From Bombyx mori (Eukaryota; Arthropoda; Insecta; Lepidoptera; Bombycidae): a stretch of DNA of 64,000 nucleotides. Location of the stretch: positions 17,667,001 to 17,731,000 of the forward strand of contig NC_085118.1 in the NCBI RefSeq assembly GCF_030269925.1. The letters are read 5' to 3'. Positions 10,492 through 20,314 of the stretch are shown one piece after another; position 1 is the stretch's first letter, and every line of letters starts with the position of its first letter. Below the pieces are notes generated by a model. That model was given only the letters and a program-made list of their open reading frames with translations. It was not told where the DNA came from and made no database searches. The translations under genes were made by a program, and so were the position numbers.

Positions 10492-11854
10492 CTACGGCCA
10501 CGCGTTGATGACCCAGCCGAAGTAGCCAGGGTTACCATCGACGTTTCCGTTGTTTCCCCAGAGCAGGCGGTCGCCGTACCTGTCCACGTGCGCGTCCAGC
10601 TTCAGACTCTGCCCGTACTCGTGGTTCTCTATGAGTAAGACGTTGCCGGTCTCCAGCACTACAGGCGTCAGCTTCCACAGGTGGCGCTTCTCGTTCGAGT
10701 TGTTGGAGCCCCACGCTTGCCTGTCTCCGTACCCGTCTACGTTCACGTCCAGCTTCAGGTACATAGTATGTTCAGTGTTCATTATTTTATACAGCAGCTT
10801 GTTATTCTCCCATACCGGGATAAGCTTCCAGCTCACTCTGTGACTAGTTTTGTCCTTGCTGTCTCCCCAGGCCAGGCGGTCGTTGTACCTGTCAACATTG
10901 GCGTCCAGCTTCAGAGCTTGATTGTAATATCTTCCGATGATTTTTACCCTTTCTTGCTTGGTGATCAATTTGATTTCCGAAGGGAAAAAGTCATTGACTA
11001 TATCGTGGTGTCCGGCGGACCACAACTTGTCCGCGTATGCGAACACGTTAGGTTCTCATGCGCGCAGGAGTCTGTCGACCAGCTCCTTGATAACAAAACC
11101 GACGTTATCATCTTGCAAGGACTTCGTGATAGTCACTGCCTTGTTGTAGTCCCCGGTCGACACGTACTTGAACAGCAGATCCATAAGAAGTTGCTTGTTG
11201 AGGAAAGCCACGTGCGAGTCCATCATTGTCGGCTCCTGTAAGTAAGCGGACAGCTCGTAGTCGGGACAGTACAGCAGAAGCTTGTTCTTTAGCTCGGCAG
11301 CCAGAAGCTTAATACCCTGGGACTCTACCGGCATTCCGTAGATGACGACCATGCCGACGCGCTCGTTAACGATTCTCGTAATGTCTCTGGCGCTGTTCGG
11401 AATGATGGGCGCGCTCATGAGCGTCACTATTTTGACCGAGTCATCCTTGATGTAAGCCCGGGTGTCGCAGTCGTTCTCGTCGCGCACCGGGATCCTGTTG
11501 GGGATCTTGCGACCCTTGTCGGGCCCGTTGCTGACCTCTTGGTACTGTCGGTTTACGTTGTAGCAGTTGCGGAAGCCCGAATACAGTCCCCCGTTGACGA
11601 TCCTCCCCTCGCCCCAGTAGTCGACATGTTCGATCAGCTCTCCAGTAAAGGGGAGCTTGAGCAGCTTGTACTGCCCTATGTACGGCAGGTCTGAGTACGG
11701 ATACTTCAGGTCCACGTTGGTCACGTAGTTGGGGAGCTTGTCGAATGGGTCCATCTCGTGTGGTCCTTCGCTCACTACCGGCAGACAGTATATCGTAGAG
11801 TCGTATGTCGGCTGCATGGAGTCGCATCGTTTATATATACATTCGACGTCAACT
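10492..11854 (-). pseudogene. 30K-lipoprotein-like gene with an in-frame TGA
   Basis: Homologue of the intact gene at 18018-19548. The frame runs from 11854 (ATG at 11817) to the stop at 10492 and is broken once, by a TGA at 11058-11056; the next codons continue in the same frame. Residues 1-253 (from 11817) form an N-terminal domain of unknown fold; residues after the TGA form the Lipoprotein_11/30K-type C-terminal domain with three LKLDxxVDRYxDR repeats (beta-trefoil pattern). In the paralogue the TGA position aligns with a glycine codon (GGA), so a single G-to-T change would explain it. A likely exon-2 acceptor (GCATAG at 11860-11855) gives the same phase as in the paralogue. Exon 1 was not found. 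30K proteins are haemolymph and fat-body lipoproteins. One nonsense change and otherwise clean coding suggests very recent loss, readthrough, or an assembly error. Confidence 0.75.
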
Positions 11855-12294
11855 CTATGCCTTGTATTATTTTATGTTTTAAATGTAATTTGTTGAAAAC
11901 CACAGCCGCAATGTTGCTGGAGCGGTGATAAGAGAATTTAACCTTAAAATGGTGAACTTGAGAAAGGTCAATTGGTTTGATTGCATTTTAACCGATAATA
12001 TAACTATCGTCTTCACTGATGTCTAATGTTTGCAACTTTTATTGCCTGTCGTCATATGTAAATAAAGCTTAAACTTTCATAAGCATCCATCTGAGGTGGA
12101 AATGATCTGTACGCAGGGTCATCGCTCGCTGCTCCGTTATATTTTTACGAGGATGAGCTCTTCATCACAATAAGCATGGTGGACTATCAGAAGTATTGCG
12201 ACATGGCATAAACTGCTATCGGTTGCAGCGGCAGTACTTTATTATCATAATAAAACTAATCTGCATCATCCTATTATTATCAGTGTTGTCAGCT
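11855..12294. other. Upstream region of the left 30K-like gene
   Basis: About 440 bp, AT-rich, no open frame. It should hold exon 1 and the promoter of the minus-strand 30K-like gene if its structure matches the paralogue (a 20-nt coding exon 1 and a 220-bp intron). I found no convincing donor/ATG pair. The region ends at the target duplication of the LINE at 12307. Confidence 0.5.
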
Positions 12295-12306
12295 ACGCGG
12301 CGACGT
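12295..12306. repeat. Target-site duplication, left copy
   Basis: ACGCGGCGACGT, identical to 17410-17421. The two copies exactly bracket the LINE at 12307-17409, the left one abutting its poly(T) end (the poly(A) tail of the minus-strand element). Confidence 0.85.
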
Positions 12307-12557
12307 TTTTTTTTTTTTTTTTTTTTTTTATGATTGAAGGATTACTGGTGGCCCGGAGGCCTTTCCAGCTTCACCAGGACAGGTGGGCGAGCAAATGCTC
12401 AGCCAGGAGGGGTGGGATTTGCTAACAACTGCCCGAGCGCCTCCGAAGGAGACCTAACAACTCAAGAGCAGTTGCTTCGCGAATGAATCTACTACCGGAT
12501 CGGAATCGCGACCCACTGAGAAGATCCGGCGAGAAACTCAGCGGGCTGATGCATGGG

Positions 12558-15441
12558 TTAGGCTGCACGTCGACCTCTTTGTCGAGTTCGACGCGTACGG
12601 TTACCGGGGTTCCTCAGCCTGCTCCTAGTGTTAGAGCTGAAGGTATCTAATGCAAGAGTTATTGGATCTGATGGATCCGTAAGGACGTGTCTAGGGCGAC
12701 GACGGTGACTTGCTCCTGCGTGATCAGGATTCGGGGAGTAGTCAGCGGCAGCAACGATAAGGCGATTATCATGACGCATAGCCTTATCGAAGTAACGTTC
12801 CGACACTGACTTCATGTGTTTGCGGATCGATTCGAGGCCCAGGTCGTCGTGTAGGTCGACGTTCCTCACGAACCACGGAGCCCCGACGGCTAACCTGCAA
12901 AAGCGGGATTGTAGGGATTGGAGGGTGTCTATGTGTGTGCGGGCCGCGTGAGCGAACACCACATTCGCGTAAGTCATGACGGGCCTTATGCAAGTTTTGT
13001 AAAGTGTCACCTTGTTCCGAAGGGACATTTTACTCCGCTTACAGATCATGGGATAGAGTCTGCCGAGAATAAATGCGGCACGATCGCGGACTGTTTTTAT
13101 ATGCGGGCGGAATGTCATGGATGCATCCAGGGTGACTCCCAGGTACTTGACCTTCCTAGCCCAGGGTATAGGTTGGCCGAAGAGGGTGATCGGGGGTGTG
13201 ATATTTCTCCTCCTAATGCGGGAGGAAATAAGCGGTGAGTTTCCCCTTTGAAATAACACTGCTGTGCTTTTCGCTGGGTTGATGTCTATGCGCCATTTTC
13301 GGAACCACTGTCCGAGGGTTAACGCTGCACTCTGGAGCTTACTCGCGATTAGGGACTTGTTTCTACTTGAGTAGTAAACGGTTGTGTCGTCAGCGAATAA
13401 GGCTAGCTGAGTCGGCGGCGACCGGGGAATATCGTTAATAAATAAACTAAATAGGAGCGGAGAGAGAACGGAGCCTTGCGGGACTCCAGCCGTGAGTGGT
13501 CGCGGGGAGGAGCGGGTTCCCTCTACTCGATATCGAAAAGAGCGGTTAGACAAGAAGTCTCGTATGATGAGCACGAGACTATCCGGTACGCCCATGTTGA
13601 AAAGTTTGAAAATCAAACCGTTGTGCCAGACTTTGTCGAACGCTTTTGCGACGTCGAAGAAGAGGGCTCCCGTATAGATCGGTTTTGGTCGGTTAAGTCC
13701 TACAAGAATGTGCTCCGTGAGGCGGTGCACCTGTTGTACGCATGAGTGATTTGCACGGAATCCGAATTGTTCATCGATGAGAATGCCCTTTGATGAGACG
13801 AAGTCTCTGAGGCGTTTGTAGAGCAAACGCTCATACAGTTTGCCCAGAGACATGAGGAGGCTAATCGGGCGGTAACTCGTCGGATGATTTTTTGGTTTAC
13901 CGGGTTTATGTATGCCGATAACGTCTGCTTCTTTCCACACCGCGGGAAAGATACAGTTCGCCATAGCGGCATTGAAAATAGATGCCAACATCACGATGAG
14001 TTGGATGGGTAGAAGTTTAATAACGCGGTTAGATATACCGTCGGAACCGGGAGCCTTGCGAGGACGTAGGTCTTTGATCAGGTCTTTAACTTCCATTGGG
14101 GTGACGGGTGGTAACGCATCCGAGGGTGGCAAGGAGGCTCTGCGTTCTACCTCACTGTCTACTAATTCTACATGAACGGGGTCCGCGGATTGAATGCTGG
14201 GCGTGCACTGGGTTTGCAATGTATCGGCCAGCAGCTCTGCTTTTTCGTCATCATCAAACGCCGCGAGTCGACCTGAGGGGCCTACGAGGGGGGGCATAGT
14301 TACAACCGTATCCGATTTGAGAGTACGAGCTAAACGGTAGTAAGACCTTTGAGAGGGCGCGAGTCCTTCTAAGAAATCAGACCACCTAGCATCTCGGATT
14401 TCGGCGATGCGAGACTTTACGTCGCGTTGTAGGGCACGCATTCGAATACGATTTTCCATGGTAGGATACCTATCGTAGGCGCGGATCGAAGCGTTCTTAG
14501 CTCTAAGGAGTTCCCTAATATCGTCGGGCAATTCGAAGCGGTGAAGGAAGTCCTCCGCTACAACTTGCTTCGATGACCTATCTAATGTCGAGGTAATGTG
14601 TGACGTTAGGATGTCTATGGCTTCAGCGGTATCCTGAAGAGACGGGGTAGAGTCCGGGCTAAACGGGAGCGATGGTGGATCAGATTCAGCCAGGCTGATG
14701 CCCAGCGTGTGCCAATCCACCACAGTCCGCGTGACGGGAACGGAATCGGGAGCGCGACCGAGTTTCATAACGACGGGACGGTGGTCTGAATCTAACTCTG
14801 AAACTACTTCGATCGAGTGTAAGCGCAGAGCTACGTTTTTTAATAACGCTATGTCGAGTATATCCGGGCGATGCGCGATATTTAGCGGGTAGTGAGTCGG
14901 GGTTAGCGGAGCGATGATATCGAAGGCGAGATCATCAACTAGCGCGTCGAGCCGCCTGCCATTAGGGGTTGTGGTGTGAGAATTCCACCTGATGTGTTTA
15001 CAATTTAGGTCGCCCGCCAGAATGACAGAGCTTCCCATGCTGAGCAGCGCCTCGATATCACTGCTTAGAACAATCTTATCCGGTGGAAGATAAACGGACG
15101 CGATAACGATCGGCGCGTGTCCCGTCAGTGAGATTCGGCATACTGATGCTTCGATGTTAACGAGCGCGGGGGGATCGAGCGGGATGCAGTGCAAGGCTCT
15201 TCTGTAGTAGATGACGGTACCACCACCACGAGCAGTGAGCCTGTCGTTCCTAACCATGTTATAGTTCGCGATTTTAGGGTCGCGGCGCGCGGGCTTAAGT
15301 AGAGTCTCCTGTACTAAAAATATGTCAATTTGATGGTCACGCAAAAAAATCACAAACCTGATCACGTTGATTTGCGAGACCGTACGCGTTAAAAAATCCT
15401 ATTGTTAAGGATAGGGGTTTCAGCCTACTTTTGTACGCCAT
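12558..15441 (-). pseudogene. Jockey-type ORF2: endonuclease-reverse transcriptase, frameshifted
   Basis: The natural ATG is at 15441, 3 nt after the ORF1 stop. The first about 28 codons include a GFFNA block (catalytic Asn region). A one-base shift near 15350-15360 then moves the coding frame; from 15365 to 12558 it is open for 935 codons. That part has the endonuclease blocks VQET (Glu), AGDLNCKHIRW (Asp/Asn) and SDHRP (Asp/His), followed by an RT with APGSDGISN, FDVAKAFDKVWH (box A) and LALFADDTTVYY (catalytic Asp pair) near the middle, and an Arg-rich C-terminus. The endonuclease would nick the target and the RT copy the element RNA. The single shift removes the N-terminus of the endonuclease from the main frame, so this copy is probably inactive despite its good condition. 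Confidence 0.8.
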
Positions 15442-15444
15442 TGA

Positions 15445-17109
15445 TTACCGGCGGAGTGAGGGGAGGACGTACGTATTTAACGACGCGTATACGTCGGCGT
15501 ATTCTTGCACAACGGCGATGAAGTGCTGTGCAGTGGAGGCGGCGCGGATGGCGTCACCTAAAGCGTTAACGCGCTCAAAGTTAATCGATTGAAAGAAGTC
15601 GATCGCTAGAGCAAGATTGTCGGACGCTGTCGGAGGGCAATTCGCGGGGGAGGGGCGTATCGCGGGGGCGGGACGAATCGCGGAGGAGGGAGTTGTAGCC
15701 GTGTTCGTGTACGGCAGCGGTTTCGCCCAGGCCGAGCCACTGGGCACCGGCGCCGGAACGAATGCTGGCTTAGCCTGCGACACAGAGGGTGCCGAGGCTT
15801 TGATGTCTGGGTGGGAAGCTCGGAGGCGGTTTTGGCGGGCGACGCGGCGATTTATTTTCGGGGCTCGGGGGCATCCGCGGTAATTTGCGGGGTGACCCTG
15901 TGTTCGACACAGGACGCAGCTAGGCGGTTCCGTCGCGGTTTTTTGATCGCGAGTGCAAAGGGCCGTAGCGTGATCGCCTAGACACTTGACGCATCGGGGG
16001 CGCGCGTGACAGTTACGGGAAGAATGCCCGTACAGTTGACAGTTATGGCACTGGCTAGGAGTGCCTTTTTTATGGGGGGCTTCGACGGCGATACCGGAGA
16101 GCCTACAGACGGTACGTATGTTAAAAATTTGCTTACCCTCGGGGGTAGGCTGGAGGGCGACTAGAACCATATTATATGGCTCCCTACCGCGGCCGGTGTG
16201 CATGCGGTGCACTGAATTTACTGGTAGGCCTTGTTCCAGAAGGTCGGCCTTGACGAGTTCGGCATCCAACTCTTTAGGGATGCCACGTATGACGGCACGA
16301 AGTTCGCGCTCCTCCTGGAGCGTATACGTATGGAAACTTATACGCTCCTTACGGAGGTAAGAAGAGAGGGCCCTATGGTCGTCGGGTGTTTGAACCTTAA
16401 TTTGAATGCCGTTCGCGAGGTTACGGGCATTCGTGAAATTAATATTTTTGGCCTTAAGGGCCAGGGAAACTCGTTCCCAGGCTGCCTTCTCTTGAAGGAT
16501 TACCGGGGGAGGGGCTTGGATTTTCTTTTGTACTACCGGGCGCGGCGACGGTGTAGCACGGGCAGGGGGAGCAACGGGGGTCGGTGGACGGAGGCGCGAC
16601 GCGTTCGCGGCTCTGCTTACTTTGGCGGCCGCGGGAGCTCGGGCTTCCGCAGCGCGCCTCTTACCTTTTTGGACTACTGTGAATCCATCAGTCGAGGGGG
16701 CGGGGGAAAGATCGACCTCCATGTCCGACTCCGAGTCGGATGAAGAGGAGGGCGCGGGCGACCCGCAGGCGGGCGTTTTAGAGGGCGCGGGGTTGACGGT
16801 CGCGACGGAGGCCACGGACAATCGCTCGGGGGCAGAGGACGGCGCGGGCGCGATGGAGGCCGCGGATGAACGCGTGGACGCGACGTGTGCTGCGGATGAG
16901 CGCAGGGCTGGAACCGAGACCGCAGCGATCGACGCGGGAGCTTTGCTCGCGAGTATTGGGGACACGGGAGCGGCGGGCGCGACGGAGACCGCTTCTGAGT
17001 TCGCGGCGTGATTGGCCTTAAATTCTAAAAATTCGGCCGATAATGTCGGGTACCTCAGACGGAGGAATTCCGCGAACAGATCGATCGTGGACTCCATTGT
17101 AACTGTCAC
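15445..17109 (-). CDS. Jockey-type ORF1: zinc-knuckle RNA-binding protein
   Basis: 554 residues, starting at the ATG at 17109. The N-terminal 170 residues are rich in Ala/Ser/Pro with an acidic stretch (DSESDMEVD). The middle has a basic segment and then a conserved pre-knuckle domain. Three consecutive Cys/His knuckles follow at about residues 365-425 (CHNCQLYGHSSRNC, CVKCLGDHATALC, CVLCRTQGHPANYRGC). This order is typical of Jockey/I-type ORF1 proteins, which coat the element RNA and carry it to the target. The frame is intact with no stops. The ORF1 stop and ORF2 ATG are separated by 3 nt (TCA), which suggests reinitiation or coupled translation. Confidence 0.85.
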   Translation of the reverse strand: MTVTMESTIDLFAEFLRLRYPTLSAEFLEFKANHAANSEAVSVAPAAPVSPILASKAPASIAAVSVPALRSSAAHVASTRSSAASIAPAPSSAPERLSVASVATVNPAPSKTPACGSPAPSSSSDSESDMEVDLSPAPSTDGFTVVQKGKRRAAEARAPAAAKVSRAANASRLRPPTPVAPPARATPSPRPVVQKKIQAPPPVILQEKAAWERVSLALKAKNINFTNARNLANGIQIKVQTPDDHRALSSYLRKERISFHTYTLQEERELRAVIRGIPKELDAELVKADLLEQGLPVNSVHRMHTGRGREPYNMVLVALQPTPEGKQIFNIRTVCRLSGIAVEAPHKKGTPSQCHNCQLYGHSSRNCHARPRCVKCLGDHATALCTRDQKTATEPPSCVLCRTQGHPANYRGCPRAPKINRRVARQNRLRASHPDIKASAPSVSQAKPAFVPAPVPSGSAWAKPLPYTNTATTPSSAIRPAPAIRPSPANCPPTASDNLALAIDFFQSINFERVNALGDAIRAASTAQHFIAVVQEYADVYASLNTYVLPSLRR

Positions 17110-17409
17110 GTGCCCAGGGGGGGCTACCCCGGGACTTTAAACACACTCGCCTTACGGCGAGGCCCCAAAACTATAATAATCACGATTAATTACGGCACAC
17201 AACCGTCCGTTCACAAACGGGCCACTAAGTTGCCGAACGAATTCCAGGAATTTAGGGGTCCGCCCGTTCACAAACGGCGGTGCGACGCAATTAGCACAGG
17301 TAGTCACTTCCGAGAAAACACTTGGACGCCAGATGTGCCACGAACCGAGGTCGGGCGATCGAACGAACAATGAGCACGTCAGCACGCGGCGAGTGCTTGG
17401 ATCGGAATG

Positions 17410-17421
17410 ACGCGGCGACGT
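17410..17421. repeat. Target-site duplication, right copy
   Basis: ACGCGGCGACGT, identical to 12295-12306; it marks the exact 5' end of the LINE at 17409. Confidence 0.85.
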
Positions 17422-17960
17422 CTTCCAGGCTACTAACAGGTAGAGAATGTTCGTATGTTCGTGAACCGGTACATGTGTGACAGTAGCCATCACAGAACAC
17501 AAGATATTTGACAGATGCCTGAATCTCGCTTACGACATTTTCAAGACAAGCTTGCATATATACAAGTTCCGGACAACAACGTTCGGACCGTCGCGTCGGT
17601 CCACCGCGCAATATCAGCCGCCCGGTGGAAGATCTTCCCTCCGTCATTAAGCTTTCCAAACACGCATACTTGTAATAATATCAATTAGGTAAGCACCAGC
17701 GCTACCCGTACACCGGGCCCGCCGCACCACCAGCCCGCCCGTGTCCCGCGGTGGGGGGAGGGGCGGCCGTCGTACTGGACAGTTGACACTTGGACTATTA
17801 TAATAAAAACAAACGAACAAACATTTGTTTTTTATTTTCGTTTTTATTTATTAATAATATTATTATTATTAATTACCACTTCATTATTATCTAATTATTA
17901 TAGTATCAGGTTGCGGTTTGTAGTATCGTGTGAAGGCGATAGTGGAGCCCTGGACTTGAG
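17422..17960. other. Upstream region of the intact 30K-like gene
   Basis: Intergenic DNA between the LINE and the TATA box at 17961. It contains a GC-rich patch (about 17700-17770) and an AT-rich ATT/TTA simple stretch (about 17820-17900). No open frame of note. It must hold any proximal enhancer sites; none could be assigned by eye. Confidence 0.5.
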
Positions 17961-17968
17961 TATATAAG
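17961..17968 (+). promoter_or_regulatory. TATA box of the 30K-like gene
   Basis: TATATAAG lies 50-57 nt upstream of the ATG at 18018. Transcription would start about 25-30 nt downstream, near 17990-17995, giving a 5' leader of roughly 25 nt. Short leaders and strong TATA boxes are usual for highly expressed fat-body and haemolymph protein genes. Confidence 0.65.
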
Positions 17969-18017
17969 AGGGGTCGTCTCGACACGGCGCACACGCAGCA
18001 ACACGCGCAGCCTCAAT

Positions 18018-19548
18018 ATGACAACCAGTTTCAGTCAGTAAGTATACCCCTACTATTTGTATCTAACATATTATTATAAGCTATGCTATTTTCTTTTAAT
18101 ATTTACGTGAAGCGCTAGGAGCGTCTCCTGGTGGAGGCAGACCTGTGAACTGGAGTGGGTACAGTCCTCGCGATGAAACAGTAACAGTAAGGCGCCCTTT
18201 AGCGGTTCCTTCGTGATATTCACATTCATCACACGTGATTTAATGTATATTGCATAGTTCCCAGGTAAAAACACCGTCAGAGGAAAAATGGGAAGCCGCC
18301 TCTGAGCCAGACTACCACACAAATGAGGACCTGTTGTATCCATACTCCCCAATACCCTACTTCGGTATGTACCACCTCGTGAAGATACCGATTGGTAGAG
18401 GGCTGGTACACCACGTCGATTACTGGGGAGAAGGAAAAGTGACTAACCTTGACAGGGTAAGAGGCTTTCGTCGGAGCTACAATGTGAACGAACAGTTTGC
18501 GCTCGTCAGTAAGGGCCACAGCAAGGGAAAGCAAATACCCAACAGGATTCCCGTCGTGTCTGTGGACGACAGCGACACTTCCAGTTACATCAGAGACGGC
18601 GGCGTTAAAACTGTTACCATCAGCACGGGGCCGATCAGTAAGCGGTGCGCTGCAGACGTCGCCAGGATTGTCAACGCCTCCGAAGGACTCGTCGTTGCCT
18701 ACGGATATTCTGAAAATTCTGACGACATTCAAAATCTCGAGCGTGAGCTTGGTAAAAAGGGCTTATACTATGGAGCCGGGTACGAACTGCCCGCAGACTT
18801 GAAGACCCAGACGGAATTCAGCACAAAAATGGTCTTTGCCGACGCAAGGTCAATCAACGATCACTTGTACAACTTGGTTACGGGCGGCGACTACATCAAC
18901 GCGGTGAAGACTGTGCGCAGCCTCGACGACAACCAGGGCTCCGGCGTCTGTCGCGACGTCGTCTCGCGGCTCGTCTCGCAGGGCATCAAGAACGCCATGT
19001 CGTTCGCGTACAAATTGTGGCACGAGGGCCACAAGGACATCGTCGAAGATTACTTCCCGAGCGAATTCCAACTCATACTCGACCAAAAGAGAATTAAACT
19101 CATCGGCAACCATTACAATCAAGCTCTCAAACTGGATGCTAACGTTGACCGGTACAAAGACCGCCTAACCTGGGGAGATGGAAAAGACTACACCAGCTAC
19201 CGAGTCAGCTGGCGACTCATCTCTCTTTGGGAAAACAACAACGTCATCTTCAAGATACTGAACACCGAACACGAGATGTACTTGAAACTGGACGTGAACG
19301 TGGACAGATATGGCGACAGGAAGACCTGGGGATCGAATGATTCCAGTGAGAAGAGACACACCTGGTATTTATACCCGGTGAAGGTGGGCGACCAACAGCT
19401 GTTCCTCATTGAGAATCGGGAGTACCGGCAGGGCCTGAAGCTGGACGCGAACGTGGACCGGTACGGGGACCGCCTTGTGTGGGGGAATAACGGGACAGTC
19501 GCCGACAACCCCGAGTACTACGGCTTCATAATCCAGCCGTGGCAGTGA
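18018..19548 (+). CDS. 30K-type lipoprotein (Lipoprotein_11) with extra N-terminal domain
   Basis: Two exons are proposed: 18018-18037 and 18258-19548 (436 residues). The donor GTAAGTA at 18038 is near-consensus; the acceptor GCATAG ends at 18257 and keeps the frame. The alternative acceptor CAG at 18264 would create an immediate stop. Residues 1 to about 200 form a domain not found in the usual roughly 250-residue 30K proteins, with a HVDYWGEG block and a nucleotide-binding-like alternating strand/helix pattern. The rest matches Lipoprotein_11: a helical part (FAYKLWHEG block) and a beta-trefoil-like part with three LKLDxNVDRYxDR repeats at about 297, 347 and 399. No signal peptide is visible in the predicted N-terminus. 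30K proteins carry lipid and act in storage and immunity in lepidopteran haemolymph. It is the divergent paralogue of 10492-11854. Confidence 0.8.
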
Positions 19549-19574
19549 AACCCTTCTACATCTGACCATGTTAT

Positions 19575-19580
19575 AATAAA
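19575..19580 (+). terminator. Poly(A) signal of the intact 30K-like gene
   Basis: AATAAA 26 nt after the TGA at 19546-19548, with a T/G-rich stretch (about 19598-19608) downstream, as expected for a cleavage signal. Confidence 0.75.
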
Positions 19581-19611
19581 CTTTATCACTGCATGACGTG
19601 TTGTTTTATTG

Positions 19612-19670
19612 AGTCTCTACCACCCCGCCTATTTCTGCCGTGAAGCAGTAATCCGTTTCGGCTTGACCAA
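19612..19670 (+). mobile_element. Bm1 SINE fragment
   Basis: Carries the block ACCACCCCGCCTATTTCTGC and the following GTGAAGCAGTAATCCGTTTCGG of the Bm1 body, about 55 bp long, just beyond the 30K poly(A) site. Flanks on either side do not continue the SINE. Confidence 0.55.
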
Positions 19671-19854
19671 AACAGTAGTAGGGTACTACCCTCAGTAGTC
19701 CCCGAGGATCGAACTCTAAACACCACGTTGAGTCGCCGGTAGACACATCAAAAAAATTGAGGTTTACCTGGCAACACGCACACATAAACATACATACATG
19801 TGCACATGCACATGATTCACATCTATGTCACTGTAGTAGAACCTCTTATGAGTC

Positions 19855-20075
19855 CGCTCGGGTAGGTACCACCACCCTGCCTATTTCTGCCGTAAAGCAG
19901 TAATGCGTTTCATTTTGAAGGGCAGGGCAGCCGTTGTAACTATACTGAGACTTTAGAACTTGTGTCTCGGGATGGGTGGCGCATTTGCGTTCTAGATGTC
20001 TATGGGCTCCAGTAACTACTTAACACCAGATGGGCTGTGAGCTCCTCCACCCATCTAAGCAATAAAAAAAAGGCA
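19855..20075 (+). mobile_element. 5'-truncated Bm1 SINE
   Basis: The 3' half of Bm1 in + orientation: the GGTACCACCACCCTGCC block, the AAGCAGTAATGCG block and the CTTAACACCAGATGGG block, ending CATCTAAGCAATAAAAAAAA at about 20070. The tRNA-like head is missing. It lies about 45 bp from an orphan protease exon on the other strand. Confidence 0.8.
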
Positions 20076-20117
20076 ACCGGTTAAAGCAGTAAAGTTAAAC
20101 AAAACTAGTGTACTGAC

Positions 20118-20314
20118 CAGCTGACGGCCTCCGCCGCTGCCGATGGAGAGAGGGCCGCCGGAGTCTCCGCTGCAGGTGCTGCGACCGTTAGCGCCGGAAA
20201 CACAGAGGGTGGAGCCAATGATCACAGAGTTTCCGTACGTGCGGGCGCAGACGGCGTTGGTAATGACCTGGAGGCTCACTTGGCGTTTTTGTTGGTTGTT
20301 GGCTCCCGAAGCAG
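20118..20314 (-). pseudogene. Orphan chymotrypsin-type serine protease exon
   Basis: The minus strand from 20314 to 20118 (197 nt) reads as one internal exon of an S1 serine protease. It has a NNQQKRQVSLQVITNAVC block, two cysteines spaced as in lepidopteran chymotrypsins, and the active-site motif CSGDSGGPL. It is preceded by a polypyrimidine stretch and CAG acceptor and followed by a GTCAGT donor at 20117-20112. No exon with the catalytic His or Asp is seen to the right, and no final exon to the left, where a Bm1 and then the 30K gene lie. It is therefore probably a stranded fragment, unless remaining exons lie far to the right. The exon itself has no stop or shift. Confidence 0.7.

Larger units (their letters stand above)
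12307..17409 (-). mobile_element. Complete BMC1-like Jockey-clade LINE
   Basis: A 5.1-kb non-LTR retrotransposon on the minus strand. It has a poly(A) tail (12307-12329), a 3' UTR (12330-12557), ORF2 (12558-15441, frameshifted), ORF1 (15445-17109) and a 5' UTR (17110-17409). It is bounded by a perfect 12-bp duplication (12295-12306 and 17410-17421), so it is full length. The ORF1 zinc knuckles, the EN-RT order of ORF2 and the FADD RT box fit the Jockey clade. Its length and host fit the silkworm element BMC1, but that name is from memory. A truncated copy lies at 7305-7920. It has inserted between two divergent 30K-like genes. Confidence 0.8.
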
